64,000 nucleotides of DNA from Pinibacter aurantiacus (GCF_019130065.1 NZ_JAHSPG010000008.1:310001-374000); one strand, 5' to 3'. Positions 41,978 through 51,456 are shown, counted from the first letter of the stretch. Notes: a model not told the origin generated them from the letters alone. A program made the numbers and translations.

Positions 41978-43678
41978 TTATCTCACACCGTGCATCATCT
42001 TTTTCAACACTGGTGTAAGTGCAAATAACAATGCAGAAGCCACACCGCAAAGCACTACGAATACCATGAAGAATTGGAATAAGTTGTGAATTTCAAAGCC
42101 TGCGAAAACAGGATTGGTCACATTGATTTTTGCTGTTTCCAGAAACTTTAATTGCTCAGGAGTTGCCGTTACAGTTTTGTCCAAAATGCCTTGCAGATTG
42201 ATGCCTGCTTCGTTTGCTTTTTTAAACTGCTCACCGGTTGCAGGCAGGATAGAACCCAATGTTCCCGCCAACGCATAACCAGATGCATTTGACAAAAAGA
42301 ACACGCCAAACAACAAAGAAGCGAAACGTTTTGGAGCCAATTTGCCCACCAGAGAAAGGCCAATTGGGGAAAGGCAAAGCTCACCGAAAGTTTGGATCAG
42401 ATACAGCAGGATCAGCCATTTTACAGCCAATAAACCTGAGTTGCCAAGATCTTTTACATTGTGTGCTATAATAAAGTAGCTAAGTGCAATTAAGAACAAG
42501 CCAATAGCTTGTTTGAAGGGAGAAATAGGTTCTTTGCCGCTTGCTCTCAATTTATCCCAAAGGAGACTGAAAGGAACCGCAAAAGCAACAACGAAAATTC
42601 CGTTGAAGATTTGAACCATTGATGGAGGCATTTGCCATCCAAGGAAATTTCTGTCTGTTTGGTTATCCGCTATGAACGTTAGCGATGAACCCGCTTGCTC
42701 AAAAGCCGCCCAAAAGAAGATGATAAAGAAGGAAACGATGTAAATAACAAGGATTCTGTCCCTTTCAACTTTCGTCAGTGATTTATCCGTCAGGATCAAT
42801 CCTGCGAGTGAAATACCACTACCATAGATAATTGAGTAGATTACGTTTTGTCCTGCAACTTTATTGAAAAGAAACGCCAGAATCGCAAAGGCAATTACCG
42901 CGCCACCCAACGCTTTCCCCGTGAAATGCGCGTTTTGAGCCTCTCCTTCAGCAAAATCCGCAGCAGTATTGTGTTTTGGCAAACCACCGATAGGACGTCC
43001 TTCCGGAGTTCTTACGTATTTATCTTTTAAGAAGAAGAAAGAAATAGTACCAGTCAGCATGGCAAGAGAAGCCGCTAAGAAACCCCATTTGAACGCATGG
43101 ATATCACGAACGCCGGCTTTGTCGACAACGTCGCCTAAAACAGGGCAAATAAACTGGCCAAGGAATGCACCTACGTTGATACCCATGTAGAAAATGGTAA
43201 AAGCGGTGTCCAGCTTGTTTTTTTCCTGCGCAGGATACAGGCTTCCTACCATCGAAGAAATGTTTGGTTTGAAAAAGCCGTTACCAAGGATGATTACGCC
43301 CAAACCGATGTACAATAATGTTTTTGCAAATTCCAGGTTGCCGCCGAAAACGCTGGCACTGGTAAACAGGAACATCTGTCCGATTGCCATTAAAGTACCA
43401 CCAAGAATGATACAATATCTGTTACCAAGAAATCTGTCGGAAATAAAACCTCCGAGCATCGGAGTTAAATAACACAATCCCAGGAAGCCCCCGTAAATCA
43501 ATGATGAAGTCTCTTTGCTCATCATCAGTGAGTTCACGATAAATAGAGTAAGGAGAGTACGCATTCCGTAAAAGTTGAATCGCTCCCACATCTCCGTCGA
43601 AAATAACACCCAGAGCCCTTTTGGATGTTTTTTGCTGGTCGTGCTAGCCGGGCTAGCGGTTGCTACTGCTGTATCCAT
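41978..43678 (-). CDS. Proton-dependent oligopeptide transporter (POT/PTR family)
   Basis: A 566-residue major facilitator that imports di- and tripeptides with protons. The helix-1 signature ExxERFxxY is present as EMWERFNFYGMR (about 30-41), which couples proton and peptide binding. About 14 hydrophobic helices follow. The signature FYMGINVGAFLGQFICPVLG split over helices 4-5 is typical. The Ala/Ser/Thr-rich N-terminal tail (1-16) is cytoplasmic. An insert between helices (about 440-480, YALAGTLGSILPATGEQFKK) is longer than in E. coli relatives, as is usual in Bacteroidetes. It is divergent from purD. Peptide specificity is unknown. Confidence 0.93.
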   Translation of the reverse strand: MDTAVATASPASTTSKKHPKGLWVLFSTEMWERFNFYGMRTLLTLFIVNSLMMSKETSSLIYGGFLGLCYLTPMLGGFISDRFLGNRYCIILGGTLMAIGQMFLFTSASVFGGNLEFAKTLLYIGLGVIILGNGFFKPNISSMVGSLYPAQEKNKLDTAFTIFYMGINVGAFLGQFICPVLGDVVDKAGVRDIHAFKWGFLAASLAMLTGTISFFFLKDKYVRTPEGRPIGGLPKHNTAADFAEGEAQNAHFTGKALGGAVIAFAILAFLFNKVAGQNVIYSIIYGSGISLAGLILTDKSLTKVERDRILVIYIVSFFIIFFWAAFEQAGSSLTFIADNQTDRNFLGWQMPPSMVQIFNGIFVVAFAVPFSLLWDKLRASGKEPISPFKQAIGLFLIALSYFIIAHNVKDLGNSGLLAVKWLILLYLIQTFGELCLSPIGLSLVGKLAPKRFASLLFGVFFLSNASGYALAGTLGSILPATGEQFKKANEAGINLQGILDKTVTATPEQLKFLETAKINVTNPVFAGFEIHNLFQFFMVFVVLCGVASALLFALTPVLKKMMHGVR

Positions 43679-43815
43679 ACGGCGAAATTTCTGTTCTCAG
43701 TTTAATTTAGGTTGATAAAGTGCCCAAAATACTGATTAATTGTAACATGTAATCAAACGCGACCTTTATCAGGCAGCATTTTATCAAAATAAAGTTGCCT
43801 CGTTTATATATTTTC

Positions 43816-43823
43816 TACTTTTG
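43816..43823 (+). promoter_or_regulatory. Bacteroidetes -7 element (TACTTTTG) of purD
   Basis: TACTTTTG matches TAnnTTTG; GTTG at 43794-43797 sits 18 bp upstream as a possible -33 box. The leader to the purD ATG would be about 45 nt. Confidence 0.55.
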
Positions 43824-43871
43824 CTCCGTTTTTCAGCCTCATATTTACTTAAAATATAATAGCTCAACTCA

Positions 43872-45149
43872 ATGAACATTCTTCTTTTAGGCTCAGGCGG
43901 CAGGGAACATGCGCTGGCGTGGAAACTTTCTCAAAGCAGTAAATGCTCAAAATTGTTTATAGCGCCGGGAAATGCCGGTACAGCACAATGCGGTACCAAC
44001 GTGGCCATTTCCGCAACAGATTTTGATGCCATTAAAAAGTTTTGCGACGGTAATAATGTGGAAATGATAGTGGTAGGGCCGGAAGACCCATTGGTAAAGG
44101 GCGTGTACGATTATTTTAAAACAAATAGTTCCTCTATATCTGTAATTGGCCCTTCTCATGAAGGTGCAAAGCTTGAAGGCAGTAAGGCTTACGCGAAAGC
44201 TTTCATGAAGAGACACAATATTCCAACCGCAGCCTACGCTGAGTTTGACGCTAATAATTACCAGGATGGCGTTACTTATCTTAAAAATCACTCCTTGCCT
44301 ATAGTGCTGAAGGCAGACGGTTTGGCCGCTGGAAAGGGCGTTCTTATTTGTCAATCGCATGAAGAAGCGCTGACAGAATTTGAGCAAATGATCCAGCAAA
44401 GCAAATTTGGCGATGCCAGCAAAAAGGTAGTGGTAGAAGCATTTTTGGACGGAATCGAGTTGAGCATGTTTGCTTTAACTGATGGCAAAAGCTATGTGTT
44501 ACTGCCTGAAGCAAAGGACTACAAAAGAATTGGCGAAGGCGATACCGGTTTAAATACCGGTGGTATGGGCGCGGTAAGCCCGGTCCCGTTTGCCGATGCT
44601 ACTTTCATGAAAAAAGTAACCGATACCATCATAAAACCCACTATTGACGGGCTTTACAAAGATAACATCACTTACAAAGGGTTCGTGTTTTTCGGCTTGA
44701 TTAAAGTTGGAAACGAGCCTTTCGTAATTGAATACAACTGCCGCATGGGCGATCCCGAAACGGAAGTGGTGATGCCAAGACTTAAAAATGACCTGGTAGA
44801 TCTTTTTATTGCTACACAAAATGGCACGCTGAACAGTATTAAAATCGACCATGACAGCCGCGTTGCCTGCACCGTGGTGGCTGTAAGCGGTGGCTATCCC
44901 GGCGATTACAAAAAAGGTTTTGAAATAAAAGGTTTGGGTGGCAAAACTGTTTCTGGCGACACCATGGTATTCCATGCCGGTACTGCTGCGCAAAATGATA
45001 AGGTGGTAACTGCAGGTGGCCGCGTTCTCTGCGCCACTTCTTATGGCGATTCTGTAAGCGACGCCATCAACAAATCAAAGCAAACCCTTGCCGATATTGA
45101 GTTTGACGGAATGTATTTCAGGAAGGATATAGGCTACGAGTTTATGTAA
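43872..45149 (+). CDS. purD: Phosphoribosylamine-glycine ligase
   Basis: A 425-residue ATP-grasp enzyme for step two of purine synthesis, joining phosphoribosylamine and glycine. The opening MNILLLGSGGREHALAWKL, the PGNAGTAQ loop, the ATP-grasp core with KADGLAAGKGV (about 152-162) and GEGDTGLNTGGMGAVSPVP (about 222-240), and the metal-site segment EYNCRMGDPETEVVMPRL are all classical. Length is as expected. Other purine genes are not nearby. A -7 promoter element lies 48-55 bp upstream. Assignment is firm. Confidence 0.97.
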   Translation: MNILLLGSGGREHALAWKLSQSSKCSKLFIAPGNAGTAQCGTNVAISATDFDAIKKFCDGNNVEMIVVGPEDPLVKGVYDYFKTNSSSISVIGPSHEGAKLEGSKAYAKAFMKRHNIPTAAYAEFDANNYQDGVTYLKNHSLPIVLKADGLAAGKGVLICQSHEEALTEFEQMIQQSKFGDASKKVVVEAFLDGIELSMFALTDGKSYVLLPEAKDYKRIGEGDTGLNTGGMGAVSPVPFADATFMKKVTDTIIKPTIDGLYKDNITYKGFVFFGLIKVGNEPFVIEYNCRMGDPETEVVMPRLKNDLVDLFIATQNGTLNSIKIDHDSRVACTVVAVSGGYPGDYKKGFEIKGLGGKTVSGDTMVFHAGTAAQNDKVVTAGGRVLCATSYGDSVSDAINKSKQTLADIEFDGMYFRKDIGYEFM

Positions 45150-45156
45150 TCGTACG

Positions 45157-45234
45157 TAGAGACAAGGCACTGCCTTGTCTGGCGAATTTGAAATTCGTAA
45201 TATGCAAGAGACAAGGCATTGCCTTGTCTCTACA
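45157..45234. repeat. 78-bp double palindrome, GAGACAAGGC family
   Basis: Palindromes GACAAGGCACTGCCTTGTC and GACAAGGCATTGCCTTGTC with outer GTAGA and TCTAC flank a core that itself holds the palindrome CGAATTTGAAATTCG. Located between purD and tdo, 12 bp before the tdo ATG. Copies at 20177-20255 and 53623-53702. Confidence 0.9.
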
Positions 45235-45246
45235 AATAAATTAAAC

Positions 45247-46293
45247 ATGACCAACAAAGCAGTGCATTACAGCGATTACCTGCAACTAGACAAAATCCTG
45301 AATGCACAAGAACTAGAAAGCGACAAACTGAGTTTGCACGCGCATGATGAAATGCTCTTCATCATGATCCACCAGGCATACGAGCTATGGTTCAAACAAG
45401 TGCTTTTTGAAATTGATTCTGCCATAGCCATCATGCATCAGCCCATGAACGATAATTCGCCCGAATTGCAAACCATCGTTCACCGTTTCAACCGCTGCGT
45501 AACCATCCTAAAAGTACTGGTACATCAGATCGACATCATGGAGACCATGACACCGATGGATTTTCTTGATTTCAGAGACATGCTGCGGCCTGCGTCCGGC
45601 TTCCAAAGCTGGCAGTTCAAAACGATAGAAGCTAAGCTGGGACTGAAGTTTGAGCATCGCCACGGGCAGGAATATTATACCGCACAATTAAGACCACAGC
45701 AAGTTGAAATAATCAAAGCTGCAGAGCACGAGAAATCATTGCTGGAGCTTGTAAACAGCTGGCTCGAAAGAATGCCTTTCTTCGAAGAACCGGAAAACTG
45801 GGAAAACTTTAAAGGACTTGAAGGTAAAAACGGAACGCATACCTATTGGGCAACTTACAGAGAATGCTATCGTCAGAGTTTATCAGAGGCGGAATTTGGC
45901 AACCTTGCTTACTTCGACGATATTTTTCTTCAGAGCGATACACTAAAAACTGAGAACGGATCGTTATCCGCAAAAGCGAATCGCGCAGCACTTTTTATCA
46001 TGCTATATCGCGGCTATCCTATTTTGCAATTGCCTTTTCAACTATTGAACAGCTTACTTGAAATAGATGAGCAATTAAGCATTTGGCGATACAGGCATAT
46101 GAGCATGGTGCAAAGAATTATTGGAACAAGGTTGGGAACCGGAGGCAGTTCCGGTAGAGATTACCTGAAAGCCGCGCTGGACAAGCATTATATTTTCAAG
46201 GAAATTGCACGACTCACCAGCTTTTTAATCGAGAGAAGAAAACTTCCGGAATTAAGTCCGGAGATGGAAAAGCGACTTGGATTTATAAAGTAA
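45247..46293 (+). CDS. Tryptophan 2,3-dioxygenase
   Basis: A 348-residue haem enzyme that opens the indole ring of tryptophan to N-formylkynurenine, first step of the kynurenine pathway. Signatures are HAHDEMLFIMIHQAYELWFK near residue 35, MDFLDFRDMLRPASGFQSWQ (substrate pocket), and the haem-ligand region RYRHMSMVQRIIGTRLGTGG with the His ligand and GTGGSSG loop near the C-terminus. The frame is open from 45175, but the first 24 codons run through a repeat element, so I start at 45247. Length is longer than the about 280 residues of some proteobacterial forms but fits Bacteroidetes relatives. Later kynurenine genes are not here; nadC (30.4 kb) is. Confidence 0.95.
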   Translation: MTNKAVHYSDYLQLDKILNAQELESDKLSLHAHDEMLFIMIHQAYELWFKQVLFEIDSAIAIMHQPMNDNSPELQTIVHRFNRCVTILKVLVHQIDIMETMTPMDFLDFRDMLRPASGFQSWQFKTIEAKLGLKFEHRHGQEYYTAQLRPQQVEIIKAAEHEKSLLELVNSWLERMPFFEEPENWENFKGLEGKNGTHTYWATYRECYRQSLSEAEFGNLAYFDDIFLQSDTLKTENGSLSAKANRAALFIMLYRGYPILQLPFQLLNSLLEIDEQLSIWRYRHMSMVQRIIGTRLGTGGSSGRDYLKAALDKHYIFKEIARLTSFLIERRKLPELSPEMEKRLGFIK

Positions 46294-46340
46294 CTATGGC
46301 TGCAGACTGCTTTTTGATAGTGGATTTCAAGATTGTGCTT

Positions 46341-46496
46341 TATTTGAAAATTTGAAAATATGAGAATTTGAAAATGCTTTCTGTGCAACTTCTGGGTCTA
46401 AACTGACTCTCGAAATATCCGGGAGTAAATAACAAGTTCAAAAAGGGCGCACCGAAAGCATTTTCAAATTTTCAAATCCTCAAATTTTCAAATTGA
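46341..46496. repeat. Inverted repeat, AAATTTTCAAATT word family
   Basis: The left arm (46341-46380, ATTTGAAAATTTGAAAATAT words) and the right arm (46457-46496, TTTTCAAATTTTCAAATCC words) are separated by about 75 bp. It occupies much of the 385-bp spacer before mreB. The rest is AT-rich, with no gene seen and no clear -7 element. Confidence 0.85.
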
Positions 46497-46678
46497 AAAT
46501 GTTATGCACCCTTATATATTCATTTTTCTTATCTTGCTAAAGAATCATGGTGAAATCGCAAACCGCTTTGCTTTTAAAATAAAAAATGATTAGAAGCAAA
46601 GCGGTTTTGCTTTGCCAATCGAATTATTTGCATCAAATTTGCATGCGTTATTCTTTTCAAAATTCTGACTCTTAAAAC

Positions 46679-47704
46679 ATGGGCCTTTTTAATTTTTTTA
46701 CACAGGAAATTGCAATAGATCTGGGTACTGCAAATACCCTTATCATACACAACGATGAAGTAGTAGTAAACGAACCTTCAATTGTTGCGCTGGACAGGAA
46801 TAACCCTAAGAACGTTCTCGCGGTAGGCAAAAGGGCCCTGATGATGCACGAAAAAACGCATGAAAGCATCCGCACTATTCGTCCGTTGAAAGATGGTGTA
46901 ATTGCTGACTTCAACGCGGCAGAATTAATGCTTCGTGAAATGATCAAGATGGTTTATCCAAAGAAACCGATCTTTTCACCAAGCTGGAGAATGATGATCT
47001 GCATCCCTTCAAGCATTACAGAGGTTGAGAAACGTGCGGTGCGTGACAGTGCTGAACAAGCGGGCGCAAAAGAAGTGTATTTGCTGCATGAGCCAATGGC
47101 TGCTGCTCTCGGTATCGGTATCGATGTGGAAGAGCCGGTTGGTAACATGATCATTGACATAGGCGGTGGTACCACGGGTATTACCGTAATCGCTTTGGCC
47201 GGTATCGTTTGTGACCAAAGTATCCGTATCGCCGGTGACGAATTTACTGCGGACATTATGGAAGCGCTTCGCCGCTACCATAGCTTGCTGATTGGTGAGC
47301 GTACTGCCGAGCAGATCAAAATTCAGATCGGTGCCGCGATGAAAGATCTTGAAAATCCGCCAGATGATTTGCCTGTTAATGGTCGTGACCTTGTAACAGG
47401 TATTCCAAAACAAATTATGGTAAGCTACCAGGAAATTGCGGAAGCGCTTGATAAATCCATTTTCAAAATTGAAGAAGCGATTCTGAAAGCACTTGAAACC
47501 ACGCCTCCTGAGCTGGCTTCGGATATTTATCGCCGTGGTCTGTACCTGACAGGCGGTGGTGCCTTGTTGCGCGGTCTTGATAAAAGACTTGCTCAAAAAA
47601 TTAAATTACCTGTACACATTGCAGATGATCCGTTAAAGAGTGTGGTTCGCGGTACAGGTATTGCTTTGAAACATTATGATCGTTACCCATTTGTAATGAG
47701 ATAA
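46679..47704 (+). CDS. mreB: Rod-shape-determining protein MreB
   Basis: A 341-residue actin-like ATPase that forms membrane-bound filaments steering lateral wall synthesis. Phosphate-1 (AIDLGTANTLI, about 10-20), connect-1, phosphate-2 (DIGGGTTGITV, about 161-171) and adenosine (TGGGALLRGLD, about 292-302) loops are all present. The N-terminal MGLFNFFTQE is amphipathic, as in MreB proteins that touch the membrane directly. First gene of the shape operon mreB-mreC-mreD-mrdA-rodA. A repeat element separates it from mreC. Assignment is firm. Confidence 0.97.
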   Translation: MGLFNFFTQEIAIDLGTANTLIIHNDEVVVNEPSIVALDRNNPKNVLAVGKRALMMHEKTHESIRTIRPLKDGVIADFNAAELMLREMIKMVYPKKPIFSPSWRMMICIPSSITEVEKRAVRDSAEQAGAKEVYLLHEPMAAALGIGIDVEEPVGNMIIDIGGGTTGITVIALAGIVCDQSIRIAGDEFTADIMEALRRYHSLLIGERTAEQIKIQIGAAMKDLENPPDDLPVNGRDLVTGIPKQIMVSYQEIAEALDKSIFKIEEAILKALETTPPELASDIYRRGLYLTGGGALLRGLDKRLAQKIKLPVHIADDPLKSVVRGTGIALKHYDRYPFVMR

Positions 47705-47708
47705 TAGC

Positions 47709-47794
47709 TAGGAATTAGAAATTAGGAGTTAGGAATTAGAAATTTCGTAAGCCTGCTTCTAATATCTAATTCCTAATTTCTAAATCCTAATTTC
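47709..47794. repeat. Inverted repeat, AATTAGGAATTAG word family, inside the mre operon
   Basis: The left arm (47709-47744, GGAATTAGAAATTAGGAG words) pairs with 47757-47794 (CTAATTCCTAATTTCTAAATC words). It fills the 100-bp mreB-mreC spacer. Confidence 0.88.
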
Positions 47795-47804
47795 CTGCTC
47801 TCAT

Positions 47805-48656
47805 ATGCGTAATATTTTTCTGTTCATTAGGAGGTACTCCAACTTTTTACTGTTCCTGGTGCTACAGATAATTGCATTATCCTTTCTTTTTCGTTTCAAC
47901 AAGTATCATGAAGCCGTTTTCAACGGTTTTTCAAGCGAAGTCACAGGCAGGGTTAGCCAGAAATACAATAGCGTAGAATACTATTTCCAGCTAAAGAAAA
48001 CCAATGATGCGCTCGTTCATGAAAACCTTGAATTGCGCAAGATGCTCAAGGACAACTATGAAAGCTACGACACCACAAAGAAGGTAGTCGTAGATTCCAT
48101 AAAAGTCGACAGCATTCTTAAATACCAGAAGTATCAATATTACGAAGCCAAAGTGGTGGGTAGTTTTATAACCACACAAACCAATTATTTCATGCTGCAC
48201 AGAGGCGCCAAGCAAGGTGTTCATGCAGATATGGGCGTAATAGGGCCACAAGGAATTGTGGGTCGCGTGGTAAACGTGAGCGACAACTTCTCCACAGTAA
48301 TGAGCGTACTGAACCGTCAGTTTAAAGTAGACGCCAAATTGAAAAAGAGCGGCGACCGAGGTCGCGTAGAGTGGGATGGTGCCAGCCCGCAATATATTTT
48401 CCTGAAGAACATTCCTAAAAGCGCCCCTATAGCGAAAGGCGATTCAGTGCTGACGAGTGATCTGTCATCCATTTTCCCTCCGAACATTATGATTGGAACC
48501 GTGGCGGAAATTGTAAATGACCCAAGCAGCAACTTTTATACATTAAAATTAAAAACAGCTACCAACTTTTCCAGCGTCCAATACGTCAATGTAGTGGAGA
48601 ATTTACAGCTGGATGAACGTAAAGCTTTGGAAGAGGCAGCACAAAAAAATCAATGA
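47805..48656 (+). CDS. mreC: Rod-shape-determining protein MreC
   Basis: A 283-residue bitopic inner-membrane protein that activates PBP2-RodA. Short cytoplasmic tail, transmembrane helix (about 11-29, NFLLFLVLQIIALSFLFRF), a coiled coil (about 55-85, KTNDALVHENLELRKMLKDN) and the MreC beta-barrel pair (about 110-270, with GVIGPQGIVGRVVNVSDNFS). Length is typical. The stop overlaps the mreD start (ATGA), showing translational coupling. The neighbours are the rest of the elongasome. Confidence 0.95.
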   Translation: MRNIFLFIRRYSNFLLFLVLQIIALSFLFRFNKYHEAVFNGFSSEVTGRVSQKYNSVEYYFQLKKTNDALVHENLELRKMLKDNYESYDTTKKVVVDSIKVDSILKYQKYQYYEAKVVGSFITTQTNYFMLHRGAKQGVHADMGVIGPQGIVGRVVNVSDNFSTVMSVLNRQFKVDAKLKKSGDRGRVEWDGASPQYIFLKNIPKSAPIAKGDSVLTSDLSSIFPPNIMIGTVAEIVNDPSSNFYTLKLKTATNFSSVQYVNVVENLQLDERKALEEAAQKNQ

Positions 48657-49186
48657 GTATAACGCTTAAAAATATCATCAGGTTTGTCCTGTTTATACTG
48701 GTTCAGGTATTTGTACTGCACAAAGTGCCACCTTTACATGAATACGTTGTGCCTTACGTTTACTTTCTTTACGTTTTGTGGCTGCCTTTCAAAACGTCGA
48801 GAGCAGCATTGATGTTTGTTGCATTTTTGTTCGGCTTAACACTTGATTACTTTCTGAAATGCCCTGGTCTTCATGCAGCAGCCTGTGTTTTGATCGCTTA
48901 TATAAGACCGTTTCTTATTAATATTTTGATTTCCCAGGAAGGGGCAGACACCAACTATTCGTCTCCTTCCATAACAAGTATGGGCTGGGCCCCATATGCA
49001 ACGTATGTGGTTATTTTAACGCTGATCCACAATATCTACCTGGTATTGCTGGAGTGGTTGCAGTTTGGGAACTTCCTTTATTTCCTGGGAAAAATTCTGG
49101 CCACCACCGCAATGAGCCTGTTGTTAATCATTATAGCAGAATTGCTTTTTAACCGGAAAGAAAAGTTCAGGACGAATACGGTGTAA
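48653..49186 (+). CDS. mreD: Rod-shape-determining protein MreD
   Basis: A 177-residue inner-membrane protein with five to six hydrophobic helices (about 8-24, 32-52, 55-70, 75-95, 115-140, 145-165). Sequence conservation of MreD is always weak; identity rests on position, length and helix pattern. It overlaps mreC by four bases. It holds MreC and PBP2 in the elongasome. It is followed by a short repeat and then mrdA. Confidence 0.9.
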   Translation: MSITLKNIIRFVLFILVQVFVLHKVPPLHEYVVPYVYFLYVLWLPFKTSRAALMFVAFLFGLTLDYFLKCPGLHAAACVLIAYIRPFLINILISQEGADTNYSSPSITSMGWAPYATYVVILTLIHNIYLVLLEWLQFGNFLYFLGKILATTAMSLLLIIIAELLFNRKEKFRTNTV

Positions 49187-49187
49187 T

Positions 49188-49260
49188 TGAAAATTGAAAG
49201 TTGAAAGGTGAAAATTGGGGTTCGCAAGTTTTGATTTTTGCCTTTTTACTTTTGCCTTCC
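49188..49260. repeat. Loose inverted repeat, GAAAATTGAAAG family
   Basis: TTGAAAATTGAAAGTTGAAA words (49188-49217) face TTTTGATTTTTGCCTTTTTA words (49230-49257). Pairing is imperfect; a weak member of the AAATTTTCAAATT group. Confidence 0.5.
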
Positions 49261-49314
49261 TCTGGTTCGAAAAATAATAACTGCACTAAGGTTATAACAG
49301 ACCAAACCTTCATT

Positions 49315-49322
49315 TACCTTTG
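49315..49322 (+). promoter_or_regulatory. Bacteroidetes -7 element (TACCTTTG) of mrdA; leaderless configuration
   Basis: TACCTTTG matches TAnnTTTG and ends 4 nt before the ATG at 49327. It implies an internal promoter in the shape operon and supports this start over the in-frame ATG at 49201. Confidence 0.55.
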
Positions 49323-49326
49323 TTAT

Positions 49327-51456
49327 ATGTCCGTGTTTAACCAGTCCAGAAGTACAATAATCCGCTTAATTTTCTTAGGTATATTTATCATCATCATTGC
49401 TCAGTTGATGAACTTGCAATTGTTTTCAGGCAAGTACAAGCAACTCGCATTTAACAATGCCGTCTTTGCAAAAGTGGTGTATCCAAGCCGTGGAATTATT
49501 TACGATCGAAAAGGAAAAGCAATCCTCAACAATACAATCATGTTTGACCTGGTAGTTACTCCCAACCAGGTAAAGAACGTAGATACTTCGCTGCTTTGCG
49601 CGCTTTTGCAAATAGACACTACAGAGTTTAACCGGCGAATGGCGGAGGCCAAATTTAAAAATGGTCGCTATCGCCCTTCGGTGTTCAGGGACCTTTTGCC
49701 GGCAGACATGTATGCGAAACTTGACGAAAACATGTGGAAGTTTCCCGGCTTCGACTTAGTGGAAAGGCCGGTGCGCGTTTATCCTTTCAACACGGGTGCG
49801 CAAATTCTCGGTTATATTGCTGAGGCAGACTCCTCGATCATTAAGCGTTCCAACGGATTTTACAGACTTGGTGACTATGTGGGCAGAAACGGCCTTGAAC
49901 AGTATTATGAAAATACTTTGATGGGAAGACGCGGTGTGCAATACATGATCAAAGACAACAAGAATCGATTGGTGGGCAGATATGAAAATGGTATTTACGA
50001 CACTGCTGCCATCGCCGGAAAAAATTTACGCACTTACATAGATGTAGAGGTTCAGCAGCTTGCAGAAAAGCTGATGAAAAATAAGATTGGCGCCATTGTA
50101 GCAATTGAACCGAAAACGGGTGGCATCATTTCAATGGTTTCTGGTCCTGATTTTGACCCCAACTTATTGACCGGGCCTGACAAAAGAGCCAACACCAACA
50201 GGCTCCTGCTGGATGCAAGTTCGCCTTTATACAACAGAGCTATCAAGGGCCAGTATCCGCCGGGATCAACATACAAGCCGCTTGAAGCGCTTATTGGACT
50301 TGACGAAGGCGTAATTACTCCGAGAAGTGGTATCGCATGTACGGGTGCTTATTACGGTTGTAACAGACCGGTAAAATGTACAGAACACTGGGCCGGGCAC
50401 GCAGCGAACTTACGATTGGCGATTGCGCACTCATGCAACTCATTTTTCTCAAACGCTTTCAGATTGATCGTTGATAATCCTCAGTACCATAATTCACGCG
50501 TCGGTTTGACGAAATGGAAAAATTATGCAAATGCGTTTGGATATGGCCACAGAACTGGTGTTGACCTTCCAAGTGAAGATGGCGGAAACATTCCTGATAC
50601 AACCCAATACGATAAAGAGTATAGAGGTTCATGGAATTCCTGCACAATGGTAACAATAGGAATTGGCCAGGACAAGATGTTGACAACACCATTGCAGATC
50701 GCGAACGCCATTTGCATTGTTGCGAATAAAGGATATTACTACACGCCGCACTTCGTGAAAACATATGATGGTGAAACGCAGGAAGACACAACGCTGAACA
50801 AGTATCGCAGTAAACACGAGGTGTTGACACACATTTCCGATAGTGCATACAACACGGTAATTGGCGGAATGAACGACGTAACCATTGTTGGTACTGCAGC
50901 ACGCATTCCTAAGATACCGGGCATTGACATTTGTGCAAAAACAGGTACAGCAGAAAACTATAAGGTGCTGGATGGCAAGAGAACGAAACTGAAGGACCAC
51001 TCGGTATTCGTTTGCTTCGCACCAAGAGACAATCCAAAAATTGCGGTGGCTGTAATCGTTGAAAATGGTGGCTTTGGTGCCACGTGGGCCGGTCCCATGG
51101 CGTACCTGGTGGTTGAAAAATATCTCAACGACAGTTTGCGTGCAGACAGAGTGGTGGAAGCCGAACGCATTTCCAACGCGAATCTTTTGCCGTCATGGTT
51201 GCCAAGAGAACAGTACAAGCTGGACTCCGTTCGCGCATATTATCGCTTTCAGCTTACAAAAGACAGCAGTGTGATTCGCAAATACCTAAAGGGCGGCTAC
51301 AAACCTCCGGTTGTTGATACTGTGATAAAAAAAGCACCAGCTAAACCACAACCTAAAAAAGACAACGCTTTGCCGGTAACACAAGTAAATCCTATGATAG
51401 ATCCAGAGAAAACAAATCATCCAAAATCCATAAACCGCCGCAATGAATCAGCATAA
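49327..51456 (+). CDS. mrdA: Penicillin-binding protein 2 (elongasome transpeptidase)
   Basis: A 709-residue class B PBP that cross-links peptidoglycan along the side wall with RodA. Transmembrane helix about 11-30 (IRLIFLGIFIIIIAQLMNLQ), dimerisation/pedestal domain (about 40-250), and transpeptidase domain with the active-site S314-T-Y-K317 in PPGSTYKPL, an SCN motif in AHSCNSFFSN and KTGTAEN. The C-terminal tail (about 640-709) is Lys/Pro-rich and disordered. The frame is open from 49201; I start at 49327 because MSVFNQSRSTIIR fits the family and a -7 element precedes it. It overlaps rodA by 14 bases. Confidence 0.95.
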   Translation: MSVFNQSRSTIIRLIFLGIFIIIIAQLMNLQLFSGKYKQLAFNNAVFAKVVYPSRGIIYDRKGKAILNNTIMFDLVVTPNQVKNVDTSLLCALLQIDTTEFNRRMAEAKFKNGRYRPSVFRDLLPADMYAKLDENMWKFPGFDLVERPVRVYPFNTGAQILGYIAEADSSIIKRSNGFYRLGDYVGRNGLEQYYENTLMGRRGVQYMIKDNKNRLVGRYENGIYDTAAIAGKNLRTYIDVEVQQLAEKLMKNKIGAIVAIEPKTGGIISMVSGPDFDPNLLTGPDKRANTNRLLLDASSPLYNRAIKGQYPPGSTYKPLEALIGLDEGVITPRSGIACTGAYYGCNRPVKCTEHWAGHAANLRLAIAHSCNSFFSNAFRLIVDNPQYHNSRVGLTKWKNYANAFGYGHRTGVDLPSEDGGNIPDTTQYDKEYRGSWNSCTMVTIGIGQDKMLTTPLQIANAICIVANKGYYYTPHFVKTYDGETQEDTTLNKYRSKHEVLTHISDSAYNTVIGGMNDVTIVGTAARIPKIPGIDICAKTGTAENYKVLDGKRTKLKDHSVFVCFAPRDNPKIAVAVIVENGGFGATWAGPMAYLVVEKYLNDSLRADRVVEAERISNANLLPSWLPREQYKLDSVRAYYRFQLTKDSSVIRKYLKGGYKPPVVDTVIKKAPAKPQPKKDNALPVTQVNPMIDPEKTNHPKSINRRNESA

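Noticed and set aside
43679-43871. Possible purine riboswitch upstream of purD
   Set aside because: No conserved three-helix junction or loop-loop motif could be seen; a simple TACTTTTG promoter explains the spacer.
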